Positions 51,164-59,532 of a DNA stretch of 64,000 bases are shown here, in pieces. The notes beneath the pieces are model-generated. The model had not been told where the DNA came from and ran no database searches. It was given only the letters and a program-made list of their open reading frames with translations. This DNA comes from Gemmatimonadaceae bacterium (GTDB lineage: Bacteria; Gemmatimonadota; Gemmatimonadetes; Gemmatimonadales; Gemmatimonadaceae), in assembly GCA_025928185.1 (NCBI GenBank), contig JAICKA010000005.1:1-64000 (forward strand). The letters are read 5' to 3'. Within the stretch, counting starts at the first letter, position 1, and each line of letters starts with the position of its first letter. Position numbers and translations under genes: made by a program.

Positions 51164-51312
51164 AGTGGCTAGTTGCTAGTGGCTGGTTGCCAGTGGGTTG
51201 CAAGATCGAAGGTGCCAGGCGCTACAAGGCCCTGAAAACGAGCCGGAGGCTGCTAGTTGCCAGCCGCCAGTCACCCGCCAGCCGCTAGCAACAAGCAACT
51301 AGCATCTAGTTT
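51163..51312. repeat. Degenerate CTAGTTGCTAGTGGC-type repeats between fadN and fadA
   Basis: Blocks 51163-51202 and 51250-51312 are built of TAGTTGC, TAGTGGC, GCCAGC and their inverses (e.g. CTAGCAACAAGCAACTAG at 51286-51303), forming several possible stem-loops. The fadN stop codon TAG (51306-51308, minus strand) lies inside the repeat block. It is non-coding otherwise. Confidence 0.8.
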
Positions 51313-53621
51313 CTCAGCGCCTTCCCCGTCTTCAACATGTGCGTCACCCGCTCCTGCGTTTCCTTCGTGCCGAGCAATTTCAGAAATGCCTCGCGTTCGA
51401 GATCGAGAATGTCTGTTTCGGTAACGACGCGCGGCGGGCCGTCACCGCCGGCGAGCACGTACGCCAGCTCGTGGGCGATCCGTACTTCATGGTCGGTGAT
51501 CTGCCCCGCCTCATGCATCGCCCAGGCCGCGTAGCGCAGGTTGCCGAGCGCTTCCTTCCCCAGCGCGGTGATCTTCGTCGGGAGCGGCGCCACGTACTCC
51601 GGCGCGAGGTCCACCACCCGCGCGACTGCGTCGGCGATCAAGCGGTCGCGGTTCATCGTGATGCGGTCGCAGTCGCGCAGGAACCCGAGCCGTCGCGCGT
51701 CGAGTGCGCTCGTGCTCATCGTCGCCATCGCGATCAACTGGAACGCGCGCTTCACCGCTTCGAACGGATCCGCCTCCACGTAAGGCACCATGTCGCGCGC
51801 GAACCGGAACAGCAGCTCCGTCGTTCCGCCGCCGGCCGGAATGAGACCGACGCCGACTTCGACCAGCCCCATGTACAGCTCCGCGTGGGCCTGCACCTGA
51901 TCGGCGTGCAGCGAAAACTCGCAACCGCCGCCGAGCGTCAGCCCGAACGGCGCCGCTACGACAGGAAACGGCGAATGTCGAATGCGTTGCGCCGTGTCCT
52001 GAAAGCGCCGAACCGCGGTCTCGGTCGCCTTCCAGTCGCCGCCTTCCGCCAGCTTCATGATCATCATCAGATCGGCGCCGGCAGTGAACGTGCGAGGATC
52101 CTCATTGCCGATGACGAGGCCCGCAAGGCCTTCGCGCTCGATCCGATCCAGCGCGCGATGAATCATCTCGATCACGCCCTGGCCGAGCGTGTTCATCTTG
52201 CTGTGGAACTCCAGCACCGCCACGCCATGCCCGGCGTCGAGCAGCGAGGCACTGTCGGAATGCTCGAGCACCCGCTGCGCGCGGTTCGACGGCAGGTGCA
52301 GCTCGGCGAGGCGAATCTCGCCCGGCTCGCGCGGAATAAGCTCGTAGCCGCCGCTGAGTGACAGCACCTGCGTGCCGTCCGCCGAATAGAACCCGTCGGT
52401 GGCTTCGCGCAGGAGCGCCGGCTCGTCGAGTCCCATCGCGGCGAACTGGCGTCGCAGCCAGTCGACGCCGAGCAGGTCCATCTGCTTGAACGGGCCGATC
52501 TCCCAGGCGTAACCCCATTCCATCGCGTGGTCGACCGCCGCGAGATCGTACGCGATCTTCGGCGTGGTGCTCAGCACATAATGCGAGAACCGTAACAAGT
52601 ACTCCTTGACGAACGCCGCCTCGGTGCCGGTCCAGTCGCGAAGAGCGGCGAACCGTTCCGGCAGCGACAGCTTCGCGAGGCGCGAGAGCTCCGGCGTGTC
52701 GGGTTTCGCTTGCGGCGCGTACTCGCCGGTGCGCCAATCCAGCGTCTGGATCTCCTTGCCGACCTTTCTATAGAAGCCTGCGCCGCTCTTTTCGCCCACG
52801 CGGCCGGCATCGATCAGCTTGCGGACCCACGCCGAGAGCGAGAAATCCTCACCCGTCGTCTGGCTGAGGCCCGACGTCACGTGCGCGATCACGTCGATGC
52901 CCGACAGATCCGCCGTGCGATACGTCGCCGACTTCGATCGCCCGGTGAGCACGCCGGTGAGCACGTCCGTCTGATCGATCGTCAGCCCGTGCTGCTCCAT
53001 GAGGCGGATGGCCAGCACCATGCCGAACACGCCGAGCCGGTTGGCGACGAAGCCCGGCACGTCGCGAGCGACGACGATTCCCTTGCCGAGGAGCTGATCG
53101 CTGAACCGGCGAGCGCTGTCGAGCGTGTCCTGCGACGTCTCCGTCGTGGGAATGATCTCGAGCAGGTGCAGGTAGCGTGGCGGATTGAAGAAGTGCATGC
53201 CGAGAAAGCGCTGGCGAAACGAGTCGCCGCGCCCTTCGGTGAGCAGGTGGATCGGGATGCCGGACGTGTTCGAGGCGACAATCGAGTGCACCGGCAGCAG
53301 CGGCTCGAGTCGCTCGTACAGCGCCCGCTTGGGCTCGAGCTGCTCGATGATCGCTTCGACGATCAGATCGCACTCGCCGAGGCGGCCGAGGTCGTCCTCG
53401 GTGTTGCCGATCTCGATCGCGGAGGCGCGGTCGACGTCCATGAATGCCGCGGGCTTCGCTTTTTTCGCGCGCTCCAGTCCTGCTCGCGCCGTCGCTTGGC
53501 GATCGGCACCGGCTGCCGGAATGTCCAACAGCAGCACCGGAATGCCGGCGGATGCGGCGAGCGCCGCGATCCCGCTGCCCATCGTGCCCGCGCCTACCAC
53601 GCCCAGCTTCCGAATCCGCAT
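51306..53621 (-). CDS. fadN: 3-hydroxyacyl-CoA dehydrogenase/enoyl-CoA hydratase (FadN type)
   Basis: 771 aa with GGAGGG before the ATG at 53621. Dehydrogenase first: NAD-binding GAGTMGSGIA (about 10-19), catalytic His in RFLGMHFFNPP, 3HCDH domains to about 430 (VPGFVANRLGVFG), then a crotonase domain at about 460-690 with LVIGNEDPRTFTAGADLMMIM and GLTLGGGCEFSLH. This order is the reverse of E. coli FadB and matches FadN/YusL. It does hydration and NAD-dependent oxidation of beta-oxidation intermediates. Few other genes of the pathway are in the window apart from fadA. Confidence 0.92.
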   Translation of the reverse strand: MRIRKLGVVGAGTMGSGIAALAASAGIPVLLLDIPAAGADRQATARAGLERAKKAKPAAFMDVDRASAIEIGNTEDDLGRLGECDLIVEAIIEQLEPKRALYERLEPLLPVHSIVASNTSGIPIHLLTEGRGDSFRQRFLGMHFFNPPRYLHLLEIIPTTETSQDTLDSARRFSDQLLGKGIVVARDVPGFVANRLGVFGMVLAIRLMEQHGLTIDQTDVLTGVLTGRSKSATYRTADLSGIDVIAHVTSGLSQTTGEDFSLSAWVRKLIDAGRVGEKSGAGFYRKVGKEIQTLDWRTGEYAPQAKPDTPELSRLAKLSLPERFAALRDWTGTEAAFVKEYLLRFSHYVLSTTPKIAYDLAAVDHAMEWGYAWEIGPFKQMDLLGVDWLRRQFAAMGLDEPALLREATDGFYSADGTQVLSLSGGYELIPREPGEIRLAELHLPSNRAQRVLEHSDSASLLDAGHGVAVLEFHSKMNTLGQGVIEMIHRALDRIEREGLAGLVIGNEDPRTFTAGADLMMIMKLAEGGDWKATETAVRRFQDTAQRIRHSPFPVVAAPFGLTLGGGCEFSLHADQVQAHAELYMGLVEVGVGLIPAGGGTTELLFRFARDMVPYVEADPFEAVKRAFQLIAMATMSTSALDARRLGFLRDCDRITMNRDRLIADAVARVVDLAPEYVAPLPTKITALGKEALGNLRYAAWAMHEAGQITDHEVRIAHELAYVLAGGDGPPRVVTETDILDLEREAFLKLLGTKETQERVTHMLKTGKALRN

Positions 53622-53865
53622 CGACCCTCCGCAACCCCGTCGTTCACCGCGTCTGACACGTTTTGTACTGTGAGAGATAGCGCCGTTCAGAAGGCCTCGG
53701 CAGTGCCGATACTCTGATGCGGAGAACTGGATTTGATGAAACGTCGCGAGGCACTCGGACGAGGCCTGCGACTTTGGCAGTGATCACGATTACAGACCAG
53801 TGCGTCAGCGTGACGTAGTCATCGCTGGCGACGTCCTGTATCGAATGCTCTTCCTCAGGTGCCGT
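53622..53865. promoter_or_regulatory. Divergent gap between fadN and pilin genes
   Basis: 244 bases with no gene. An AT-rich core near 53658-53680 (TGACACGTTTTGTACTGTGAG) includes TACAAA read on the minus strand, a possible fadN promoter. No clear FadR-type palindrome is visible. Confidence 0.35.
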
Positions 53866-54339
53866 ATGCAGACAGCTTGCCGAAAATCCGGACTGCGCGC
53901 GCGCCGCGGCTTCACGATCCTCGAGCTGATCATCGTGATCGTCGTCGCCGGCGTGGTGATGACCATCGGCTTTCCCAAGGTGCACGACCTCATGGTGCAG
54001 CAGCGGGTCTCTCGCGCGTCGACGGCAGTGCAGAACACCCTCGAGGCCGCGTTTGCGATCGCTGGCCGGAATCGGCGGCCGATTCGCATCAGCTGGGATT
54101 CGTCGAAGATGCAGCTGGCGGTGACGGACCGTGCCGGCACGGTGTTCTACCGTCGCACCGGCCTGGGTCAGGATCCATACGGCTTGACGTCGAGCGATGT
54201 GACGTTCTCAGCGTCGCCGATCGAGGTTTTCCCGAACGGTCTGGCGAACGACAGCCTCACGATCACGCTCTCCACCGGCGGTGTCACGAAGAAGGTCGGC
54301 ATGTCGCGTGGCGGGATGGTCTACATCAAAAGACTATGA
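53866..54339 (+). CDS. Type IV prepilin-like protein (GspH/FimT type)
   Basis: 157 aa from the ATG at 53866 (MQTACRKSGLRARRGFTILELII); an ATG at 53845 is possible. It has the class III prepilin leader: a basic region ending in Gly, then FTILE with Glu+5, and a hydrophobic helix (IIVIVVAGVVMTIGF). The C-terminal domain is a small beta sheet with a GspH-like ITLSTGGVTKK and no Cys pair. First of four overlapping minor-pilin genes. Confidence 0.85.
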   Translation: MQTACRKSGLRARRGFTILELIIVIVVAGVVMTIGFPKVHDLMVQQRVSRASTAVQNTLEAAFAIAGRNRRPIRISWDSSKMQLAVTDRAGTVFYRRTGLGQDPYGLTSSDVTFSASPIEVFPNGLANDSLTITLSTGGVTKKVGMSRGGMVYIKRL

Positions 54340-54734
54340 CGCGCTCCCGTGAAGGTTTCACCCTCATCGAGGTGATGGTCGCGCTCACGCTGCTGTCGAT
54401 CATCCTCCTCTCGTTTGCCAACGCCGCCACCGCGGTGGCCGTGCGCGGACGCACGAACGATCTCGTTGCCAAGCGAACCGCCGCGCTCCAGGGCGAGGCG
54501 AACAAGTTCGCGACGGTGCCTTTCAGCAGCCTCGCTGCCTGGAGCACCGCCGACCAATCGTTCACGAAGGGCAATTTCACGTACACACGACGGCTGAGCA
54601 TCACGGCGCTCGCCTCGAATCGCGACAGCATCAAGATCACCATCGTGCCGGCAACCGATACGACGAAGAAGGATTACGCGATCCTTTTCCGGACGAAGCC
54701 GACCACGAGCTCTCTCCTCTGCTCGAGCTGCTGA
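54336..54734 (+). CDS. Prepilin-like protein (PilV type)
   Basis: 132 aa from the ATG at 54336, four-base overlap with the previous gene. Leader REGFTLIEVMVALTLLSIILL with Glu+5. The remainder contains NKFATVPFSSLAAWS and ends in a CSSC motif. The PilV-type leader and its place in the set suggest a minor pilin that helps start pilus assembly. Its stop overlaps the next ATG. Confidence 0.83.
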   Translation: MTRSREGFTLIEVMVALTLLSIILLSFANAATAVAVRGRTNDLVAKRTAALQGEANKFATVPFSSLAAWSTADQSFTKGNFTYTRRLSITALASNRDSIKITIVPATDTTKKDYAILFRTKPTTSSLLCSSC

Positions 54735-55627
54735 TGCGATCCCGCGCCCGCCGCCCAGGCTTCACGCTCATCGAGTTGCTGATCGCGATGGTCATCGCGT
54801 CGATTATCGGTGTGTCGTTCACGAAGCTGCTCATGAACCAGTCGCGGTTCTTCGACCACGAGACGAACATCCGCCAGGCCCGCAGCATCGCGCGGAACGC
54901 GAGCAACATCCTGCTCTCGGACCTGCGGATGGTGCAGGACAAGGGCGGCGTCACGGCCGCCGCGGCCGACGGCAAGTCGATCACCGTCGTCGTGCCGTAC
55001 CGCTTCGGCCTGGTGTGCAGCGTCGGCACGCTCGGAATCAAGACGACGGTCAGTATGCTGCCGACCGATTCGAGCACGATTGCCGGCGCGATCTACGCCG
55101 GCTGGGCGTGGCGCAACACGACCACGGGCGTCTACAACGTCATAACCGCGACCAGTCCGCTCACCACTGGGAAACCGGTGACGAGCACATCGTCGTCGGA
55201 CTGCACGAGCGGCGGGGGCGCGCAGATCAGCACCGTCTCGATGAACGGCCGCACTGGCGACATCCTCGACATCCCGACCGTCGTGTCGTCTGGCGCGACC
55301 GTCGGTACGACGATGTTCCTCTGGCAGAAGATCACCTACACGTTCGCCGCTGATACATCGGGCCCGTACCCCGGCAAGATCGCGCTGTGGCGCGACGTCT
55401 CCGGCGGTACGAACGAGGAGATCATGGGCCCGTTCGACACCACGGCGCATTTCGAGTTCTATCAATCGGGCAGCGACACGCCCACCACCACACCACCCGC
55501 GGTCACGTTGATTCGGGGTCTCGATCTCGTTCTCAATGCCGACAGCCCGCGGACCGTTGCCGGCGGCACCATGTCGACCACGAAGGTCGTCACGTCCGTG
55601 TTCTTCAAGAACGTCAGCTCCTTCTGA
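54734..55627 (+). CDS. Prepilin-like protein (PilW type)
   Basis: 297 aa from the ATG at 54734. Leader RRPGFTLIELLIAMVIASII with Glu+5, followed by a long helix (NIRQARSIARNASNILLSDLRMV). The globular part is Thr/Ser-rich with two Cys (VCSVGTL and SSSDCTSGGG) that may pair. PilW-like by length and position. It probably sits at the pilus tip complex with the neighbours. Confidence 0.82.
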   Translation: MRSRARRPGFTLIELLIAMVIASIIGVSFTKLLMNQSRFFDHETNIRQARSIARNASNILLSDLRMVQDKGGVTAAAADGKSITVVVPYRFGLVCSVGTLGIKTTVSMLPTDSSTIAGAIYAGWAWRNTTTGVYNVITATSPLTTGKPVTSTSSSDCTSGGGAQISTVSMNGRTGDILDIPTVVSSGATVGTTMFLWQKITYTFAADTSGPYPGKIALWRDVSGGTNEEIMGPFDTTAHFEFYQSGSDTPTTTPPAVTLIRGLDLVLNADSPRTVAGGTMSTTKVVTSVFFKNVSSF

Positions 55628-55641
55628 ACCGGGGTACTCCC

Positions 55642-56793
55642 ATGTCCCAGCATTTGAAGAATCGTGAAGGCTTCGCACTGCCGATGGTGATCGTCATCAT
55701 CGCGGTGCTCACCGCCGCGCTGGCGGCGAGCTTCTCGTCGACCAACGCGGAGATCACGACGAACTCCGCCGAACGGGGGCAGAATCGCGCCTTCGACATC
55801 GCGGAAGCGGGCCTCGAGCAGTTTCTGGTACGCCGCAGCACGTCCTGGTGCGTCCCGTCGGGCGCTTGCGTGACCGATCCCACCAAGGTCGACTCGGAGT
55901 ACACGCGAGTCACGTTCACGAACGGCTACGCCGACGTCGTCGCGCGCAAAGTTCGTCCGGTGATCGGCACGTCGAACGCGATCTTCTTCGTCCGCTCCAA
56001 GGGCGTGGACACCACGCTGTCCGGTCGCCTCAACGCGGCCGCGGGAACCGTCTACGCCGAACGGACCGTTGGCGTATACGCGAAGTGGTTGACGACGACC
56101 ATGAACGTGAAGGCAGCCTGGTTGAGCTTGTCCGGCCTCGTGAAGAACGGATCCGGGCAGATCAGCGGCCTCGATGAATGCGGCAAACAGAGTGACGTCG
56201 CTGGCGTGACCGTACCCAAGGGCGACCTGACCGTCAGCGGAAGCTTCACGCCCACCGGCAATCCGCCGGTGGACACGTCCAAGACGATCACCCAGCTCCA
56301 GGCGTCGACGGACATCTCCTGGCAAAGCATTCTCAACGGTGGCATCGACGCCGACATCACCATCCCTGGCGGTACCTTCCCATCGGCGGGCACCTTCTCC
56401 GCCGACACGAGCTACTGGCCGATCATCCGGATCCACACCAACGGCTACTCTTTGCCCAACGCGGGCCGCGGAATGATCATCGCCGACAGCGACTTCACGA
56501 TCAGCGGCAGCAACATGTGGGAGGGCATCATTCTGGTTGGTGGTCAGCTCACGTCGAACGGAAACAACACCACGTCCGGTGCCACGGTGAGCGGCCTGAA
56601 TCTGCTCATCGGCGGCAGCGCCGACACGAGCAGCGTGAACGCCGCCGTCGATAGTACGAGCGTCAACAACGCGACGGCCAACGGTACCAAGTCCTACGTC
56701 TACAACTCGTGCAACGTCACGAAGGCGAGCTCCAAGCTGCAGCACTACGGTGTGATCTCGAACAGCTGGGTGGACAACCTCGCCTCCTGGTAA
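55642..56793 (+). CDS. PilX-like prepilin with long extracellular domain
   Basis: 383 aa from the ATG at 55642. PilX-type start REGFALPMVIVIIAVLTAAL, lacking Glu+5 as in PilX proteins. A conserved helix (RGQNRAFDIAEAGLEQFLV) is followed by about 300 residues rich in Thr, Ser, Gly and Asn with regular short strands (ITIPGGTFPSAGTF, SDFTISGSNMWEGIILVGGQ), which look like a beta-helix or adhesin-like fold. It could present a binding domain at the pilus tip. It ends the pilin set before a terminator. Confidence 0.8.
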   Translation: MSQHLKNREGFALPMVIVIIAVLTAALAASFSSTNAEITTNSAERGQNRAFDIAEAGLEQFLVRRSTSWCVPSGACVTDPTKVDSEYTRVTFTNGYADVVARKVRPVIGTSNAIFFVRSKGVDTTLSGRLNAAAGTVYAERTVGVYAKWLTTTMNVKAAWLSLSGLVKNGSGQISGLDECGKQSDVAGVTVPKGDLTVSGSFTPTGNPPVDTSKTITQLQASTDISWQSILNGGIDADITIPGGTFPSAGTFSADTSYWPIIRIHTNGYSLPNAGRGMIIADSDFTISGSNMWEGIILVGGQLTSNGNNTTSGATVSGLNLLIGGSADTSSVNAAVDSTSVNNATANGTKSYVYNSCNVTKASSKLQHYGVISNSWVDNLASW

Positions 56794-56853
56794 CCGGGCG
56801 AATTGAGCCCGTCGCGGCCTCCCTGGCGCGCTAGATTCGAGAACGCTTTTCCG

Positions 56854-56890
56854 CCGGTCCGGGGCTTGCACCCGGACCGGTGTCTTTCTG
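56854..56890 (+). terminator. Intrinsic terminator after pilin operon
   Basis: CCGGTCCGGG (56854-56863) pairs with CCCGGACCGG (56871-56880), 7-base loop, followed by TGTCTTTCTG. A strong stem plus T-rich tail makes this the best intrinsic terminator in the window. Confidence 0.85.
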
Positions 56891-56923
56891 TACATGCACT
56901 CTCTCTACAATTCCGAGGTTCCA

Positions 56924-57520
56924 GTGCGTTCCGCTATTCTCACGACGGCCGCTGCAACCACGCTCGTCGGCATGCTCGCGGGCTGCGCGAGTGCACCGAA
57001 GCGCTTTGGCGAGTACACTGACTTCGCTCCGATCGTCGTCCCGACAAAGGGCGAACGCGTCCCCGGCCATCTGACCGTGCAGCTCGCCCGGCCGGCGAAC
57101 GTCGTCGTCTTTCTGGTCGCACCGGGACGCGGCAGCACGCTGCTCTTCCCCGAGGACTCGACCCAGAGCGAGTACATGGAAGCGGGCGCGCATCTCATCG
57201 AGACGTCGGCCGCCAAGCTGCTCGACGATACGATGCCCGTCCGTCGGGTCCCCGCGGGCGCACGGCCGAGTCCCGCGCGCGAACGTGGGATGGGCATCAA
57301 CGACTCGATGCCGACCACCTTCGGCTTCAATCAGCACGGGTTCCTCTTGATCTACGCGTCCCAGGCGCCGCTCCCCTACTCGATCCTCAAAACGCGCGTC
57401 GCCGGGCTCTCGCTGCCGTTCGAGGACCAGGAAGCGCTGAACACGGTGACGAAGCTGATCCGCGAGCGGACCAACACCACCGGGCCGTGGGCGGCCTACG
57501 CGACGGACTTCCCGCCCTGA
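56924..57520 (+). CDS. Putative lipoprotein, unknown function
   Basis: 198 aa from a GTG at 56924 with CGAGG upstream; an ATG at 56894 adds ten residues. The signal ends in lipobox LAGC at about residue 21. The mature protein begins ASAPKRFGEYTDFAPIVV and has a beta-sandwich-like core (GHLTVQLARPANVVVFLVAPG, STLLFPED) resembling DUF4384-like lipoproteins, then LLIYASQAPLP and NTVTKLIRERT. No catalytic motif seen. Confidence 0.65.
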   Translation: MRSAILTTAAATTLVGMLAGCASAPKRFGEYTDFAPIVVPTKGERVPGHLTVQLARPANVVVFLVAPGRGSTLLFPEDSTQSEYMEAGAHLIETSAAKLLDDTMPVRRVPAGARPSPARERGMGINDSMPTTFGFNQHGFLLIYASQAPLPYSILKTRVAGLSLPFEDQEALNTVTKLIRERTNTTGPWAAYATDFPP

Positions 57521-57536
57521 GCCACGGCCGGCGCGC

Positions 57537-59348
57537 TCACGCGCCGGTCACACCGTGCAGGATGCCGTTGCGGATCCGAACCGCCTTGGCGCTCGCCGCC
57601 GGATCGGGGTCGATCGTCACTTCGCCGGCGCCGAACTGCAGCCGCCCCGACAACGTCAACGTGGCCCCGTCTCGCCGCACGACGATCGCGAGCGGCGCGC
57701 CTTCCACCGACGCGCCATAGCGGGTACGCAGGCGCGTGCCGAAGTCCTGGTCGGTGATCGCCACGTCGCCGACGGACACCAGGTAGTCGCCGGCCTCCAC
57801 GCCCGCGGCCGCGGCCGAGCCGCCGGCCTGCACGTTCGCCACGAGCACACCGGTTGAATCCTCGCGCGTCAGGACGCCCAGCCGCGGCACCCGCGGCTGA
57901 TTCACCTTCATGCCGGCGAGCGCCAGCACGCTGTCCCACGGAAAGGCGGCGCGGCCGTCGACGTAGCGCGATTCGAAATCGGCGAACGACTTGCCGCCCG
58001 CGGCGGCGCTCACGGCGTTCCACCAGTCCGCCGCGGTGAAGCCGCGCGCGTGCTCGTACGTCGCGCGGTACAACGAGCGCATCACGTCGTCGAGCGAATG
58101 CGTGTTGTCGCTGGCGTCGCGAATCAGAATGTCCAGCGCCAGCCCGGCGAGCGAACCTTTGGGATAGTAGAGATACTCCGATCCGTCCACCGGCTGAATC
58201 CAGGTGTCGAGGGAGGCGTCCTGCAACGACACCGCCGGTACGGCTTCGACCTGATTGATCTTGCCGGCCGCCAACGCATAGAAGCTCCGGTCGTCGATCA
58301 CGCCGCCCCGCACCTCGGCGAGATCGGCGTAATAGTCCGTGACGCCCTCCGACACCCAGAGCCACGGCGTCGGCTGCGCGCGGTTGTACGCGTACGGCCA
58401 CATGTCGGCGGGCCGCAGGCGCTTCACGTTCCACGAATGAAAGATCTCGTGCGCGTAGAGCGAGGGCTGGAACTCGCTGCCCACGTACGACGGCGCGAGC
58501 ACGTCGACGTGCGAGCTCTGATGCTCCAGCCCACTCGCTCCGCCGAACGACGGATCGACGATCTCCATGACCGTGTAGCTCGTCCACGGCACCGTGCCGA
58601 ACACCGCAATCTCCGGCGGAATGACGTGCTGCAACTGCCCCAACGCCAGTTGTCGCGCCTGACCGCTGACCGCGCCCGCGGGATACGTCGCGAAGCGGAC
58701 GAACCGGCCGGCGGTCTGCACGCTGTCGAGATCGAACCGTCCGATGAAGAACGGCATGTCGACGAGATCGTGATAGCTGGCCGCGGTATAGATGTGCCGC
58801 ACGGCGGTCGGCGTCATGCTCGTCGCCACGCGCCACCCCGCATCCGTACGGATCATGACCGTCGACGCAAACGATGCAGGCTGCCCCTGCGGAAACAGGA
58901 ACACATTCGTGCCGTTGACGAGCAGAAAGTCCGGCGTGCTCCACGACATCGCGTTGTCGAGCGTGTCCGCCACATACCGGAAGCTCACCCGGATCGACTT
59001 CGCGCCGGCGGGCCGGATACGCCACGTGTCGAAGTCGAGCTTGTCCCACGAGAGCTCGTGGCCGCCACTCGAGGCGTCGAGGCTGGACGCGTCGAAACCC
59101 GTGACCCAGCGCGAGAAGTTGCTGATCTCGTACGCGCCCGGCGTCCACGCCGGCAGCGACAGCAGCACGTTTGCCGTCCCGGCGGTCGTAAACGTCATCG
59201 AAACGTCTACGACCCGCAGCTCCGCCTGCGCTCGCGTGAAGGTGAGCTCGTAGCGAACGTCGTGAATCGGCGCCGACACGCTGTCGGCCGGCGGCGCGCC
59301 GGCGAGCAGGAGCGCGAGTGGAAGAGCGAGTGGAAACGGGAGAAGCAT
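57537..59348 (-). CDS. Secreted M61 family peptidase with PDZ domain
   Basis: 603 aa with a signal peptide. An N-terminal beta domain (about 25-200) precedes the gluzincin core: GLEHQSSHVD, then HEIFHSWNVKRLRP (H300, E301, H304) and the third ligand in WVSEGVTDYYADL near 330. A C-terminal PDZ domain (about 480-600, with VQAGGSAAAAGVEAGDYLVS) recognises substrate. This is the glycyl-aminopeptidase M61 architecture. It acts in the periplasm or outside. A 14-bp tandem repeat sits just upstream of the start. Confidence 0.9.
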   Translation of the reverse strand: MLLPFPLALPLALLLAGAPPADSVSAPIHDVRYELTFTRAQAELRVVDVSMTFTTAGTANVLLSLPAWTPGAYEISNFSRWVTGFDASSLDASSGGHELSWDKLDFDTWRIRPAGAKSIRVSFRYVADTLDNAMSWSTPDFLLVNGTNVFLFPQGQPASFASTVMIRTDAGWRVATSMTPTAVRHIYTAASYHDLVDMPFFIGRFDLDSVQTAGRFVRFATYPAGAVSGQARQLALGQLQHVIPPEIAVFGTVPWTSYTVMEIVDPSFGGASGLEHQSSHVDVLAPSYVGSEFQPSLYAHEIFHSWNVKRLRPADMWPYAYNRAQPTPWLWVSEGVTDYYADLAEVRGGVIDDRSFYALAAGKINQVEAVPAVSLQDASLDTWIQPVDGSEYLYYPKGSLAGLALDILIRDASDNTHSLDDVMRSLYRATYEHARGFTAADWWNAVSAAAGGKSFADFESRYVDGRAAFPWDSVLALAGMKVNQPRVPRLGVLTREDSTGVLVANVQAGGSAAAAGVEAGDYLVSVGDVAITDQDFGTRLRTRYGASVEGAPLAIVVRRDGATLTLSGRLQFGAGEVTIDPDPAASAKAVRIRNGILHGVTGA

Positions 59349-59356
59349 GATTCCAG

Positions 59357-59454
59357 GTACTAGGTGCTGGGTACGAGGTGCTGGGTACTAGGTGCTGGGT
59401 ACTAGGTGCTGGGTCGTGGGTCCTGGGGACCAGGTACTAGTTGCCAGGCACTAG
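59357..59454. repeat. Seven copies of a 14-bp unit
   Basis: Exactly 98 bases made of seven 14-base units. The first four are nearly GTACTAGGTGCTGG; the fifth to seventh (GTCGTGGGTCCTGG, GGACCAGGTACTAG, TTGCCAGGCACTAG) drift, and the last two read partly as inverted units. It lies directly upstream of the M61 gene and downstream of nothing on the right until 59533. Confidence 0.9.
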
Positions 59455-59532
59455 CGACTATATCGTGCAGACGACCCATCGGGCCGGGGAGTCATTTCCT
59501 GCGCAGCGGTCGAGGGACACCGGGAGGCCGGC

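Noticed and set aside
59357-59454. Possible CRISPR or phage attachment site at the 14-bp array
   Set aside because: No spacers, no integrase and no tRNA nearby; it is a simple tandem repeat.
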